Origin: Pseudoxanthobacter soli DSM 19599
GTDB taxonomy: Bacteria > Pseudomonadota > Alphaproteobacteria > Rhizobiales > Segnochrobactraceae
Length of the DNA: 64,000 bases
Assembly (NCBI RefSeq): GCF_900148505.1
Contig: NZ_FRXO01000003.1
Span: 496,001-560,000 of the forward strand
Direction of reading: 5' to 3'
Notes under the pieces: generated by a model
Database searches by the model: none
The model's input: the letters and a program-made list of their open reading frames with translations, nothing else
Told to the model about the DNA's origin: nothing
Program-made: the position numbers and the translations under genes
Shown here: positions 18,409 to 27,188 of the stretch, piece by piece
Layout: each line of letters begins with the position of its first letter
Numbering within the stretch: position 1 is the first letter of the stretch

Positions 18409-19958
18409 GGATTGGCCTGCGGGTTCATCATGGCCGGCGGCAGCAGGTTGAGCGGCACCGAGACGCCGGGTTCTGCCGCGGAGGGGATCGAGCCGGTCGC
18501 CGGGCGGATGCGCGCCGAGGGTGCCTGCCCGGGCTTCATCTCGGCCGCGTCCGCGCCGCCGATCAGGCTGTCGATGCTGGCGGCGTCGCTCGTCTGCATG
18601 TTGCTTGCGGTCGGGGCATTCCGGGCGGCTAGCTTGGCGGCCCGGGCCTGGGCGGCCTGTTCCTGCGCCGCCTGGCGCTGGGCTTCCTTCGCCGCCTTGG
18701 CTGCGGCGGCACGCGCGGCCTTGCTGTCCGGCGGTGGAGCCGCGGCGGCCGGCGCGTCGTCGCTCTCTTCGTCACCCCCGGCGATCGCCTGGTCCGGCTG
18801 GGAGCCGGGTGCGAGGCCGAGATAGACCGGCACCAGCGGGCGCATGTAGCGCGAGGTCGCCTCGAGATAGCTCTTCGGCGGTGCCGGCTCCGCGCCGCCG
18901 CCATCGGCGGGCGCGAACGCCAGCAGGGTTCCGCCCGACGGGTTGGTCAGCGAGACCAGATCCTGCTGCTCGTTGCCGCGGGGGCGCTTGCCGCCGCAGA
19001 CCTCGGCGCGACGGTTCGCCGGCTGCTGGTGGCCGGGCGGGTTCGGGAACGCCGCCAGCGTGGGCGATTTCGGGCGCCGTCCGAACGCCTCGGTCAGGAT
19101 GCGCGCCGCGAACTCGTCGCGTTCCTTGGTGTTGTATGCGCCGAGAACCACCGCAACCAGCGTGCGGCCGCCGCGGGTCGCTGTCGCCACCACGTTGAAG
19201 CCGGCATTGCAGATGAAGCCGGTCTTCATGCCGTCGCCGCCCTGGAAGCGCTCGACGAAGCGGTTGTGGGTGCGGATCACGGTGCCGCCGAGCTGCAGGC
19301 CGGTGATGCTGAACAGCGGCCTGTACTCGGGAAATTCCCGCAGGATGGTGACGGCGAGGATCGCCATGTCGCGGGCATTGGTGACCTGATCGTCGTCCGG
19401 CAGCCCGTTCGGGTTGCTGAAATGGGTGCGGGTCATGCCGAGGCGCCGCGCCTCGCGGTTCATCTCGTTGACGAAGGCCTGCTCCGAGCCGCCGCCGACC
19501 GCCTGCCCGATGGCGACCGCGATGTCGTTGGCCGACTTCACCAGCATCATCTTCATGGCGTTGTCGATCGTCAGCACCGTGCCGATCTTGAACCCCATCT
19601 TGCTCGGCGACTGGCGGGACGCTTCCGGTGTGATCACCACCGGGGAATTCGGGCTGATCCGTCCGGCCCGGATGGCGCGGAAGGTGACATAGGCGGTCAT
19701 CAGCTTGGTGATGGAGGCCGGATACCAAGGCTGGAACGGATTGCCGTCGGAAACGACCACACCATTGCCGGCATCGACGACGATATAGGAGCCGATATCG
19801 GCCCGCGCAGCGGAGGCGTCGGCGAGCGCCAGCACCGCGGTGAGCACCGCCACGATAGCGCCGCCGGCCCGCGGGCGCAGCATGGACACGGCCGCGACGA
19901 GGCAGGCGAGGATCCGGAATCCGGGAACGGAGAACGTCGGGGCGCGAAGGTCGGTCAA
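18405..19958 (-). CDS. D-alanyl-D-alanine carboxypeptidase with long C-terminal extension
   Basis: This periplasmic PBP5-type serine peptidase trims the terminal D-Ala of peptidoglycan peptides. The three active-site motifs are present: S-x2-K in PASITKLM, SxN in VKSANDIAVAIG and KTG in GDGMKTGFICNAG. The catalytic domain is followed by about 230 residues rich in Ala, Pro and Gln, including a charged helical stretch (SKAARAAAAKAAKEAQ and onward), not the usual C-terminal beta domain. I chose TTG at 19958 because GGAGGGGGA precedes it. An ATG at 19883 gives a cleaner signal peptide (cut after ARA) but lacks a ribosome site. It is translationally coupled to the COG0523 GTPase. Confidence 0.88.
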   Translation of the reverse strand: MTDLRAPTFSVPGFRILACLVAAVSMLRPRAGGAIVAVLTAVLALADASAARADIGSYIVVDAGNGVVVSDGNPFQPWYPASITKLMTAYVTFRAIRAGRISPNSPVVITPEASRQSPSKMGFKIGTVLTIDNAMKMMLVKSANDIAVAIGQAVGGGSEQAFVNEMNREARRLGMTRTHFSNPNGLPDDDQVTNARDMAILAVTILREFPEYRPLFSITGLQLGGTVIRTHNRFVERFQGGDGMKTGFICNAGFNVVATATRGGRTLVAVVLGAYNTKERDEFAARILTEAFGRRPKSPTLAAFPNPPGHQQPANRRAEVCGGKRPRGNEQQDLVSLTNPSGGTLLAFAPADGGGAEPAPPKSYLEATSRYMRPLVPVYLGLAPGSQPDQAIAGGDEESDDAPAAAAPPPDSKAARAAAAKAAKEAQRQAAQEQAAQARAAKLAARNAPTASNMQTSDAASIDSLIGGADAAEMKPGQAPSARIRPATGSIPSAAEPGVSVPLNLLPPAMMNPQANP

Positions 19959-20155
19959 AAGGCTCCCCCTCCGGTTCGGACGCCAGGCTTCGCCGGACCC
20001 ATCCCGGCGATACGCATCCGGTTCGCGCGGCGCCGACAGTGCGCCGCGAGCGCCGCCAGAAGCGGCAGCCAGTGTGACGGTGGAGCGGATGTGATAACCC
20101 ATCGCGGCCGGGTTGGCAAAAGGCCGGGCGAATTCGCCGCAGCATGGAGGAACGC

Positions 20156-20434
20156 ATGAACGTCAGGCAGACCATCGCGGCGAAACTCGCCGCTGCCTTC
20201 GAGCCCGCCGAACTCGATGTGATCGACGAATCCCATCTCCATGCCGGTCACGCCGGGCATCGGCCGGGCGGCGAAACCCATTTCCGGGTGCGCATCGTCG
20301 CCGAGGCCTTCGCCGGCCGCTCGCGGCTCGAACGTCACCGCCTCGTCAACGCGCTTCTCGCCGACGAACTCGCCGGGCCGGTCCATGCGCTCGCCATCGT
20401 CGCCGACGCGCCGGCGAAGGGATCGGAAGGCTGA
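20156..20434 (+). CDS. BolA family protein
   Basis: BolA proteins work with monothiol glutaredoxins in Fe-S and iron homeostasis. The 92-residue product has the family core: ESHLHAGHAG and GGETHFRVRIV followed by GRSRLERHRLVNALL with the FLV-type helix and the late HALAIVADAP strand. GGAGG lies six bases before the ATG at 20156. It is divergent from the carboxypeptidase gene and close to the ABC-F gene, which may be co-transcribed. Confidence 0.92.
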   Translation: MNVRQTIAAKLAAAFEPAELDVIDESHLHAGHAGHRPGGETHFRVRIVAEAFAGRSRLERHRLVNALLADELAGPVHALAIVADAPAKGSEG

Positions 20435-20527
20435 GAGCGGGAAAGCGGCGCGCGCCGCTGCGGGGTGCCGGCCCGGCCGCGCCGTCGGGGAATTGACATC
20501 CCGCCGCGCGTGGGCTCCAACGGCGCC

Positions 20528-22366
20528 ATGGCATCACCACCCCTGCTCTTTCTCAAGGACATCCGTCTCACCTTCGGCGGCACGCCCGTGCTCGAGGGTG
20601 CCGAGCTCGTCGTCGGCGAAGGCGACCGCATCTCGCTGGTCGGCCGCAACGGCTCGGGCAAGTCGACGCTTCTGAAGATCGCCGCGGGACTGGTGGAGGC
20701 GGACGGTGGCGACCGCTTCGTCCAGCCGGGATCCACGGTGCGCTACCTGCCGCAGGAGCCCTCCTTTGCCGGCTTCGCGACGACGCTCGCCTATGTGGAG
20801 GCCGGCCTCGGACCCGGCGACGACCCTTATCGCGCCCGCCGGCTCCTCGAGGATCTCGGGCTGACCGGCGAGGAAAACCCGTCGACGCTGTCGGGCGGCG
20901 AGGCGCGGCGCACGGCGCTCGCCCGGGTGCTCGCGCCGGAACCGGACATCCTCCTGCTCGACGAGCCGACCAACCATCTCGACCTGCCCGCGATCGAATG
21001 GCTGGAATCCGAGCTCGCCGGAATGCGCTCGGCCATCGTGCTGATCTCCCACGACCGGCGCTTCCTGGAAAAGCTGTCGCGCGCCACCGTCTGGCTCGAC
21101 CGCGGCGTCACGCGGCGGATGGAGCGCGGCTTTTCCCATTTCGAGGCGTGGCGCGACGAGGTGTTCGCGGAGGAAGAACGCGACCGCCACAAGCTCGACC
21201 GCAAGATCGCGATGGAAGAGGACTGGGTGCGCTACGGCGTCACCGCCCGGCGCAAGCGCAACCAGCGCCGCATGGGCCTGCTGCGCGAGATGCGCGAGCA
21301 GCGCCGCACCGCCCGCCGGGCGACAGGCGACGTCAAGCTCGCGGCGAGCGAGGCGGAGGTGTCCGGCAAGCTCGTCATCGAGGCGGTGCATGTCGCCAAG
21401 GCCTTCGGCGGCCCGCCGGTGGTGCGCGACTTTTCCGCCCGCATCCAGCGCGGCGACCGCATCGGCATCGTCGGCCCGAACGGTGCCGGCAAGACCACGC
21501 TGATCAACATGCTCACCGGTGCGCTCGCGCCCGATTCCGGGACGGTGCGCCTCGGCGCCAACCTGCAGATGGTGACGCTCGACCAGCGGCGCGAGAGCCT
21601 CGATCCGACCGTGACGCTGAAGGACGCGCTCACCGACGGCCGCAGCGACACCATCATGGTCGGCAACGAGCCGCGCCACGTCGTCAGCTACATGAAGGAC
21701 TTCCTGTTCTCGCCCGAGCAGGCGCGCACGCCCATCGGCGTCCTGTCCGGCGGCGAGCGTGGTCGCCTGATGCTGGCACGCGCGCTGGCGCGTCCGGCGA
21801 ACCTTCTCGTGCTCGACGAGCCCACCAACGATCTCGACCTGGAGACGCTGGATCTCCTGGAGGAACTGCTCGCCGACCACGCGGGCACCGTGCTGCTCAT
21901 CAGCCACGACCGCGACTTCATCGACCGTGTCGTGACCTCGGTGATCGCCTACGAGGGCGAAGGCAACTGGGTGGAATATGCCGGCGGCTATTCCGACATG
22001 GTGGCCCAGCGCGGCCATGGCGTCGGCGCCAAGTCGCGGGCGGATGGGGCGCGGGCGGACGCCGCGCCGGCGGCGAGGGCAGCAAAGCAGGACAGCGCGA
22101 AGACCGACACTCCGAAGGCGGAACCGAAACGCAAGCTGTCCTTCAAGGACAAGCACGCCCTCGAAACCCTGCCGAAAACGATGGCGAAGCTCGAAACCGA
22201 CATCGCCACGTTCGAGAAGAAGCTCGCTGAACCCGGCCTGTTCGCCCGCGACCGGTCGGGGTTCGAGACCGCCGCCGCCAAGCTCAGGGCCGCGCAGGAA
22301 GCCCTCGCCGAGGCTGAGGAGGAATGGCTGCGGCTCGAACTTCTGAAGGAAGAGATCGGCGGCTGA
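20528..22366 (+). CDS. uup: ABC-F ATPase, Uup-like
   Basis: ABC-F proteins carry two ATPase domains without membrane segments and act on ribosomes or, for Uup, also in DNA/ribosome-linked processes. The 612-residue protein has two Walker A motifs (GRNGSGKST and GPNGAGKTT), two LSGGE signatures and two Walker B/D-loop regions (LLLDEPTNHLDL and LVLDEPTNDLDL). The C-terminal 80 residues form a charged coiled coil starting KRKLSFKDKHALE, diagnostic for Uup rather than EttA. The ATG at 20528 matches the family N-terminus; the frame opens earlier at 20465. Confidence 0.93.
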   Translation: MASPPLLFLKDIRLTFGGTPVLEGAELVVGEGDRISLVGRNGSGKSTLLKIAAGLVEADGGDRFVQPGSTVRYLPQEPSFAGFATTLAYVEAGLGPGDDPYRARRLLEDLGLTGEENPSTLSGGEARRTALARVLAPEPDILLLDEPTNHLDLPAIEWLESELAGMRSAIVLISHDRRFLEKLSRATVWLDRGVTRRMERGFSHFEAWRDEVFAEEERDRHKLDRKIAMEEDWVRYGVTARRKRNQRRMGLLREMREQRRTARRATGDVKLAASEAEVSGKLVIEAVHVAKAFGGPPVVRDFSARIQRGDRIGIVGPNGAGKTTLINMLTGALAPDSGTVRLGANLQMVTLDQRRESLDPTVTLKDALTDGRSDTIMVGNEPRHVVSYMKDFLFSPEQARTPIGVLSGGERGRLMLARALARPANLLVLDEPTNDLDLETLDLLEELLADHAGTVLLISHDRDFIDRVVTSVIAYEGEGNWVEYAGGYSDMVAQRGHGVGAKSRADGARADAAPAARAAKQDSAKTDTPKAEPKRKLSFKDKHALETLPKTMAKLETDIATFEKKLAEPGLFARDRSGFETAAAKLRAAQEALAEAEEEWLRLELLKEEIGG

Positions 22367-22451
22367 GGCCTGAAGCGCCTTCCGGCCGGACGGGAAACAC
22401 ACGGGCGCAAGGAAACCGGTCGCACGTCCGCCGGGCGGGCCTTCCCGGGCG

Positions 22452-22931
22452 TCAGTTGGCGTCTTCCGGCAGCAGCGGCAGCGGATGGATCTCGACCCCC
22501 TCCTCCTGCAGCGCCTTCACGTCCGAAGGGCTCGCCTCGCCATAGATGCCGCGCGCGTCCGTCTCGCCGTAGTGGATCTTGCGCGCCTCTTCGGCGAAGC
22601 GGTCGCCGACATAATCGGCGGTCTGTTCGACCTGCCGGCGTACGGCCCGCATCATCTCCACGAGCGCCGCCGCGCGGGGATCGGCCATCGCCACGGCGGC
22701 GGTGGGAGCGGCGGCACCAAGGGACGGCTCCGGCGCATCGGCGACATCGGCCGGCCGGCGCTCGGTGCGGGTTGCGATGGCAGGGGCCATCAGCCCGCGG
22801 CGCACGTCGGTGGAGCCGCAGGCCGGGCAGGACACCAGCCCACGGGCGGCCTGGCCTTCGAAATCCTCGGAAGAGCGGAACCAGCCGTCGAACGTGTGCT
22901 CTGCGGAGCAGACGAGGGAGTAGTGGATCAA
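22452..22931 (-). CDS. DUF1178 family protein
   Basis: The 159-residue protein begins MIHYSLVCSAEHTFDGWF and has a CPACGS pair near residue 36, together forming the probable zinc-binding N-terminal element of DUF1178. The middle is Ala/Pro-rich and poorly conserved. The C-terminal part ends with the family pattern RKIHYGETDARGIYGEAS and GVEIHPLPLLP. The function is unknown. Its ATG overlaps the stop of the nitrilase-family gene (ATGA), an association common in rhizobia. Confidence 0.9.
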   Translation of the reverse strand: MIHYSLVCSAEHTFDGWFRSSEDFEGQAARGLVSCPACGSTDVRRGLMAPAIATRTERRPADVADAPEPSLGAAAPTAAVAMADPRAAALVEMMRAVRRQVEQTADYVGDRFAEEARKIHYGETDARGIYGEASPSDVKALQEEGVEIHPLPLLPEDAN

Positions 22932-23782
22932 GATGCCGTCCTCAGCGCGTCTTCCGGCGCCCGAGGTTCGCGGAAGGCGCGGTCGTTCTTCAGCGCGGGA
23001 ATGCGGCCACGGGCGGCCTCAACCTCGGCCGGGTCGATCTCCGCAATCACGATGCCGGGCTCGGTGCCGGCTTCGGCAAGCACCCGGCCCCACGGATCGA
23101 TGATCAGGGAGTGGCCGTAGGTCTCGCGGCCATCCTCGTGGGTGCCGCCCTGGGCGGCCGCGACGAGATAGGAGCCGGTCTCGATCGCGCGGGCGCGGGT
23201 CAGCACGTGCCAGTGCGCTTCGCCCGTCTGCCGCGTGAACGCCGCCGGCGTGGTGATCAGCCCGGCGCCGGCCTTCGCCTCGGCGCGGAACAGGTGCGCG
23301 AAGCGCATGTCGTAGCAGATCGCCATGCCCATCCGCATGTCCGGCAGGTCCGCCACCACGGCTTCCGTGCCCGGCCGGTAGGTCGCCGATTCCCGCCAGC
23401 TCTCGCCGTTGGCGAGATCGACGTCGAACATGTGGATCTTGTCGTAGCGCGCGCGGATGGCGCCGTCAGGGCCGATCAGGAAGCCGCGGTTGGCAACGCC
23501 GCCGTCGGGAAGGCGGATCGCGAGCGAGCCGATGTGCAGGTGGATGCCGAGTTCCCGGGCGAGCGCGCGGAAGCGGGCGAGGGAGGGATCGCCCGCCTCG
23601 TCCGCGATCTTGGCCTGCAGGGCCTCGCGGCTGCGCTCCAGCAGGTTCGTCATCTCGGGCGTCTGAATGTAGAGCGCGCCGTTGCCGGCCGCCTCACGGA
23701 TCAGCGTCTCGGCCGCGGCGATGTTGGCCGCGACATCGCGACCGGACCGCATCTGCACGCATGCCGCCTTGAAAATCGCCAT
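22928..23782 (-). CDS. Carbon-nitrogen hydrolase (nitrilase superfamily, Nit1/omega-amidase-like)
   Basis: This 284-residue hydrolase has the Glu-Lys-Cys triad of the nitrilase fold: Glu in the ALYIQTPEMTNL region, Lys in IRARYDKIHMFDVDL and Cys in GMAICYDMRFAHLFR. Close relatives remove deaminated glutathione or act as omega-amidases, so a metabolite-repair role is likely but unproven. It lies between grxC and DUF1178 on the minus strand, consistent with a thiol-linked operon. Confidence 0.9.
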   Translation of the reverse strand: MAIFKAACVQMRSGRDVAANIAAAETLIREAAGNGALYIQTPEMTNLLERSREALQAKIADEAGDPSLARFRALARELGIHLHIGSLAIRLPDGGVANRGFLIGPDGAIRARYDKIHMFDVDLANGESWRESATYRPGTEAVVADLPDMRMGMAICYDMRFAHLFRAEAKAGAGLITTPAAFTRQTGEAHWHVLTRARAIETGSYLVAAAQGGTHEDGRETYGHSLIIDPWGRVLAEAGTEPGIVIAEIDPAEVEAARGRIPALKNDRAFREPRAPEDALRTAS

Positions 23783-23819
23783 CGGTCGGTTCCGTCCGGA
23801 TGTGTTGAGGGGGCCGCCG

Positions 23820-24077
23820 TCAGGCCGCGGTCAGCAGCGCATCGAGCTTGCCGGCGCGGTCCAGCGCATGCAGGTCGTCGCAGCCGCCGACAGGCTTGCC
23901 GTCGATCAGGATCTGCGGGAACGTCACGCCGCCGGAGCGCGCCGTCATTTCCGCCTTCAGGGCCGGATCGCCCGTCGCGTCGATCTCGTGGAAGGCCACG
24001 CCCTTTGAGGTGAGCAGCCGCTTCGCCGCGGAGCAATAGCCGCAGCCCTGACGGGTGTAGATGACGACATCAGCCAT
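23820..24077 (-). CDS. grxC: Glutaredoxin 3
   Basis: This 85-residue dithiol glutaredoxin has the motif CGYCSAAK in place of the usual CPYC, with Gly instead of Pro. The GSH-binding elements SGGVTFPQILIDGK and GGCDDLHALD are intact. It is small enough to be complete. It sits 38 bp upstream of the nitrilase-family gene on the same strand and follows comF by about 100 bp. Confidence 0.93.
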   Translation of the reverse strand: MADVVIYTRQGCGYCSAAKRLLTSKGVAFHEIDATGDPALKAEMTARSGGVTFPQILIDGKPVGGCDDLHALDRAGKLDALLTAA

Positions 24078-24176
24078 GATGTTTCCGCTCCATCGAAACG
24101 GGCCGGACCGGGGGAAGGCGTTTGCCCTTCGGGACCCGCGCCACCTTCGTCCAACCTGATTCCCTTCGCAATCCCG

Positions 24177-25043
24177 TCATATGGGGTTTGCCTCCCCCTT
24201 CACAACCCGGGCGAACACGAGGATGTCGACATGGCGCGCGCCGGCCCGCCGGAGCGCGCGGGTCGCCGCCTCCACCGTCGCGCCGGAGGTCAGCACGTCG
24301 TCGACGAGCACCACCCGCCGGCCCGACACGCGCGCCTTGGCCGCAGCCGGCACCGCGAACGCGCCGCGCACGTTGAGCGCGCGGGCGCCAAGGTCGAGCC
24401 CGACCTGACGGGCCGTGGCGCGGATGCGGGCGAGCGCGAACGGATCGGACGCGATCCCCGACAGCCGGGACACGTGGTCGGCCAGCACGGCGGCCTGGTT
24501 GAAGCGGCGGCGCCACAGCCGGCTGCGATGCAGCGGAACCGGCACGATCAGGTCGGCCTCGCTCAGGATTTCACGTCCCGCGCGGGCCATCAGCCGCCCC
24601 ATCAGCCGCGCAGCCTCCTGCCGGTCGCGATATTTCAGCCCGTGGACGAGCGGCCGGGACGCGTCGTCGAACAGCACCGCGGCTCGCGCCCTGTCGTAGC
24701 CCGGCGGGTCTGCGATCGCCTCGGCCGACAGCACGCCGGGACCGAGATCGAACGCGAACGGAATCCCCAGAACCTCGCAGAACGGGCGTTCGATGAACTG
24801 CATCGCCGACCAGCAACGGACGCACAGGCTGTCCGGGTCCGCGACGCGCCGGCGGCAGGCCAGGCAGCACGGCGGCAGGGCCAGATCGATGACGGCACGG
24901 CCGGCGGCGGAAACACCGCGGGCGCAGCCGCGCATCAGGGCACGCGGCGACCAAGGCCGGACGGCCGAACCATCGCCGGTCTCCAGTCCGTCGTCGGCAA
25001 CGAGCGTCGCCGTTGATATAGCGGGCAGCCAGGGCGTCTCCAT
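24177..25043 (-). CDS. ComF family phosphoribosyltransferase-like protein
   Basis: The 288-residue protein has an N-terminal zinc-finger-like set of cysteines (PPCCLACRR, then CVRCW) and a C-terminal PRTase domain with PVPLHRSRLWRRRFNQA and the PRPP loop VVLVDDVLTSGAT. ComF proteins were first linked to DNA uptake, but in alphaproteobacteria the role is unclear. The first 50 residues are poorly conserved, so a later start is possible. It is divergent from a methyltransferase gene, an arrangement common in this group. Confidence 0.9.
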   Translation of the reverse strand: METPWLPAISTATLVADDGLETGDGSAVRPWSPRALMRGCARGVSAAGRAVIDLALPPCCLACRRRVADPDSLCVRCWSAMQFIERPFCEVLGIPFAFDLGPGVLSAEAIADPPGYDRARAAVLFDDASRPLVHGLKYRDRQEAARLMGRLMARAGREILSEADLIVPVPLHRSRLWRRRFNQAAVLADHVSRLSGIASDPFALARIRATARQVGLDLGARALNVRGAFAVPAAAKARVSGRRVVLVDDVLTSGATVEAATRALRRAGARHVDILVFARVVKGEANPI

Positions 25044-25259
25044 CCGCGCGCCTCCGCGAAAACGGCATCAGCTTCGGGCCTCTGCGCCCACCATGCAACG
25101 GCCGCTGGACGAAAAGTGCTGTCATGCATCCGGAGGCATGCGGCCGCGTCCGTGGCGCCCCATATGAGACTCCGATCCGAAGGCGCCGCTTGTGGCTTAC
25201 CGGCCCCCGGCGCTATCACGGGCTCGTTCGCCGCCGACCGGGCGGCTGTGGAGGGCGTT

Positions 25260-26150
25260 TTGGCCGACACACCGATCATCTTCGACCGCGCCCTGATCGC
25301 GCGTCGCCGCAAGGCCGCGCACGCGCGCGGTGGCGTGCCGGATTTCCTCGTCGCCTCGGCGGTCTCCGATCTCGATCTCCGGCTGGCGGCGGTCAACCGC
25401 CGGTTCGAGACGGTGCTCGACCTCGGCTCGGGCGGGCTTGCGGCGGAGGCGCTGCGGGCGTCCGGCAAGGCCGGCCGGATCGTCGTCGCGGACGTGCTCG
25501 CCGCCGGTCCCGGCGCCGACGTGGTGGTGGACGACGAAGCCCTGCCGTTCGAGGCGGGAAGCTTCGACCTCGTGGTCTCGACGCTCTCGCTTCAGGCGAC
25601 CAACGACCTGCCGGGCGCGCTCGTGCAGATCCGGCGGATGCTGAAGCCGGACGGCCTGTTTCTCGGCGCCATGCTCGGCGGGGATACGCTCTTCGAGCTG
25701 CGCGCCAGTCTGATCGAGGCGGAAAGCGCAGTGGCCGGCGGCGCCAGCCCGCGCGTGGCGCCGTTCGCAGACCTGCGCACCCTCGCCGGGCTGCTGCAGC
25801 GCGCCGGCCTTGCCCTGCCGGTGGCCGACGTCGATCCTCTGACGGTGCGCTACGATCACCTGTTCGCACTGATGGCGGACCTGAAGGCGTCTGGCGCCAC
25901 CAACGCGCTCGTCCATCGCTCCCGCAGGCCGCTCCCCCGCGGTGTCCTCGCCCGGGCGGCCGAAATCTATGCCGAGCGGTTCGCGGATGCGGACGGCCGC
26001 ATCCGCGCGACGGTCGAGATCGTGTCGCTGTCGGGGTGGGCGCCGCATGAGAGCCAGCAGAAGCCGCTCGCGCCCGGCTCGGCGCGGATGCGGCTCGCCG
26101 ACGCGCTCGGCACCACCGAACGCTCCGCCGGCGAGAAGGCGGGAGGCTGA
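25260..26150 (+). CDS. SAM-dependent methyltransferase, BioC/NDUFAF5-like
   Basis: The 296-residue protein has a class I methyltransferase core: TVLDLGSGGLAAEAL (motif I), then VVDDEALPFEAGSFDLVVSTLSLQ and LKPDGLFLGAMLGGDTLFELR. Its N-terminal IFDRALIARRRKAAHA element is shared with mitochondrial NDUFAF5, which hydroxylates a complex I arginine, and with BioC. No biotin gene is near, so the complex I assembly-like group fits better. I chose the TTG at 25260 because GGAGGG lies five to six bases upstream; the frame opens earlier without family similarity. Confidence 0.87.
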   Translation: MADTPIIFDRALIARRRKAAHARGGVPDFLVASAVSDLDLRLAAVNRRFETVLDLGSGGLAAEALRASGKAGRIVVADVLAAGPGADVVVDDEALPFEAGSFDLVVSTLSLQATNDLPGALVQIRRMLKPDGLFLGAMLGGDTLFELRASLIEAESAVAGGASPRVAPFADLRTLAGLLQRAGLALPVADVDPLTVRYDHLFALMADLKASGATNALVHRSRRPLPRGVLARAAEIYAERFADADGRIRATVEIVSLSGWAPHESQQKPLAPGSARMRLADALGTTERSAGEKAGG

Positions 26151-26242
26151 TCCACGGGCCGCGTCCCGAGGGTCATCCCGTATAGCAACCCCTTGGAAAA
26201 CAGGTATTTTCCAATCACGGCCCCGTGCCTGCCCAACGAGAG

Positions 26243-26315
26243 ACCGCTTCGGCTTCGGGGTCTTGAGTTCACCGCGTGGCGCAGATCGCTTCGGTCTGGA
26301 CGGGACATGCTCTAG
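26243..26315 (+). repeat. Intergenic palindromic repeat, degenerate right half
   Basis: It contains GGTCTTGAGTTCA, then CAGATCGCTTCGGTCTGGACGGGACATGCTCTAG, matching the right half of the family consensus (inner hairpin, then a GCTC end). The left hairpin is not recognisable. Confidence 0.5.
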
Positions 26316-26423
26316 GATGGGGCCTCATCCGGTCCGCCGTCCCATCCGCCGTCCTCCCCTGTGCGGTGTCCGGCGGCCGTCGGGTCCCCCAAAGTTCCCC
26401 CAGTTCCTGCCTTGGCCTCAACG

Positions 26424-27092
26424 ATGACAGATTCCCGTTCTTCCGGCGCCGACAGCCAGCCGCTGCAGGTCTATGTCGTGCCGGTCACTCCGTTCCGCCA
26501 GAACGCTTCGGTGCTGGTTTCGACCGCGACGGGCAAGGCGGCGATCGTCGATCCCGGCGGCGACATCGACGCGCTGATGGCGGCCGTCGCCGAGTCCGGC
26601 GCGACGGTCGAGAAGATCCTCCTCACCCACGGCCATCTCGATCACGCCGGCGCGGCGGCTGAACTGGCCGAGCGCCTCGGCGTGCCGATCGAAGGGCCCC
26701 ACGAGGCCGACCGGTTCCTGCTCGATGACCTGCCCGCCGCCGGTCGGCGCTACGGCATCGAGACCATGCGACCGGTATCGCCGGACCGCTTCCTCGTCGA
26801 GGGCGATCAGGTCAGCGTCGGCGATCTCGTGTTCGACGTGCTTCACGTGCCCGGCCATACCCCGGGTCACGTGGTGTTCGTGCTGCCTTCGGCCGGCTTC
26901 GCCCTCGTCGGCGACACGCTGTTCGCGGGAACCGTCGGCCGCACCGATTTTCCCTATGGCGACGCCGAGGGCCTCGTTGACGGCATCCGGCGCAAGCTGC
27001 TGCCGCTCGGCGACCACGTCACGGTGCTGCCGGGGCACGGCCGTGCGACCACCATCGGCGAGGAACGCCGCGGCAATCCCTACATCGCCTGA
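26424..27092 (+). CDS. MBL-fold hydrolase, glyoxalase II-like
   Basis: This 222-residue metallo-beta-lactamase fold protein has the metal motif THGHLDHAG, then HVPGHTPGH, GDTLF and the late PGHGR histidine, as in the short glyoxalase II-like (YcbL) group. It lacks the C-terminal helical domain of true glyoxalase II, so the substrate is uncertain. The ATG at 26424 gives the family N-terminus (LQVYVVPVTPFRQNAS). It converges on lpdA with a shared terminator between them. Confidence 0.88.
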   Translation: MTDSRSSGADSQPLQVYVVPVTPFRQNASVLVSTATGKAAIVDPGGDIDALMAAVAESGATVEKILLTHGHLDHAGAAAELAERLGVPIEGPHEADRFLLDDLPAAGRRYGIETMRPVSPDRFLVEGDQVSVGDLVFDVLHVPGHTPGHVVFVLPSAGFALVGDTLFAGTVGRTDFPYGDAEGLVDGIRRKLLPLGDHVTVLPGHGRATTIGEERRGNPYIA

Positions 27093-27110
27093 CGCGGCTG
27101 TCGGCGCATG

Positions 27111-27150
27111 AAAAAGCCGGCCGCTCCGGAAAGGGGCGGCCGGCTTTTCG
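27111..27150. terminator. Bidirectional terminator between the MBL hydrolase and lpdA
   Basis: AAAGCCGGCCGC pairs with GCGGCCGGCTTT; the left arm is preceded by an A-run and the right arm ends in TTTT. It can therefore work on both strands for the convergent genes. Confidence 0.88.
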
Positions 27151-27188
27151 CAAGCGGGCGTGAACGGGCCGCTCGGGCCCGTCCCGGA

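Noticed and set aside
17326-18825. Plus-strand open frame with Met/Ile/Val-rich repeats opposite the His-rich loop
   Set aside because: The apparent repeats are the complement of the CAT/CAC and GAT/GAC codons of the COG0523 loop, not a separate protein.
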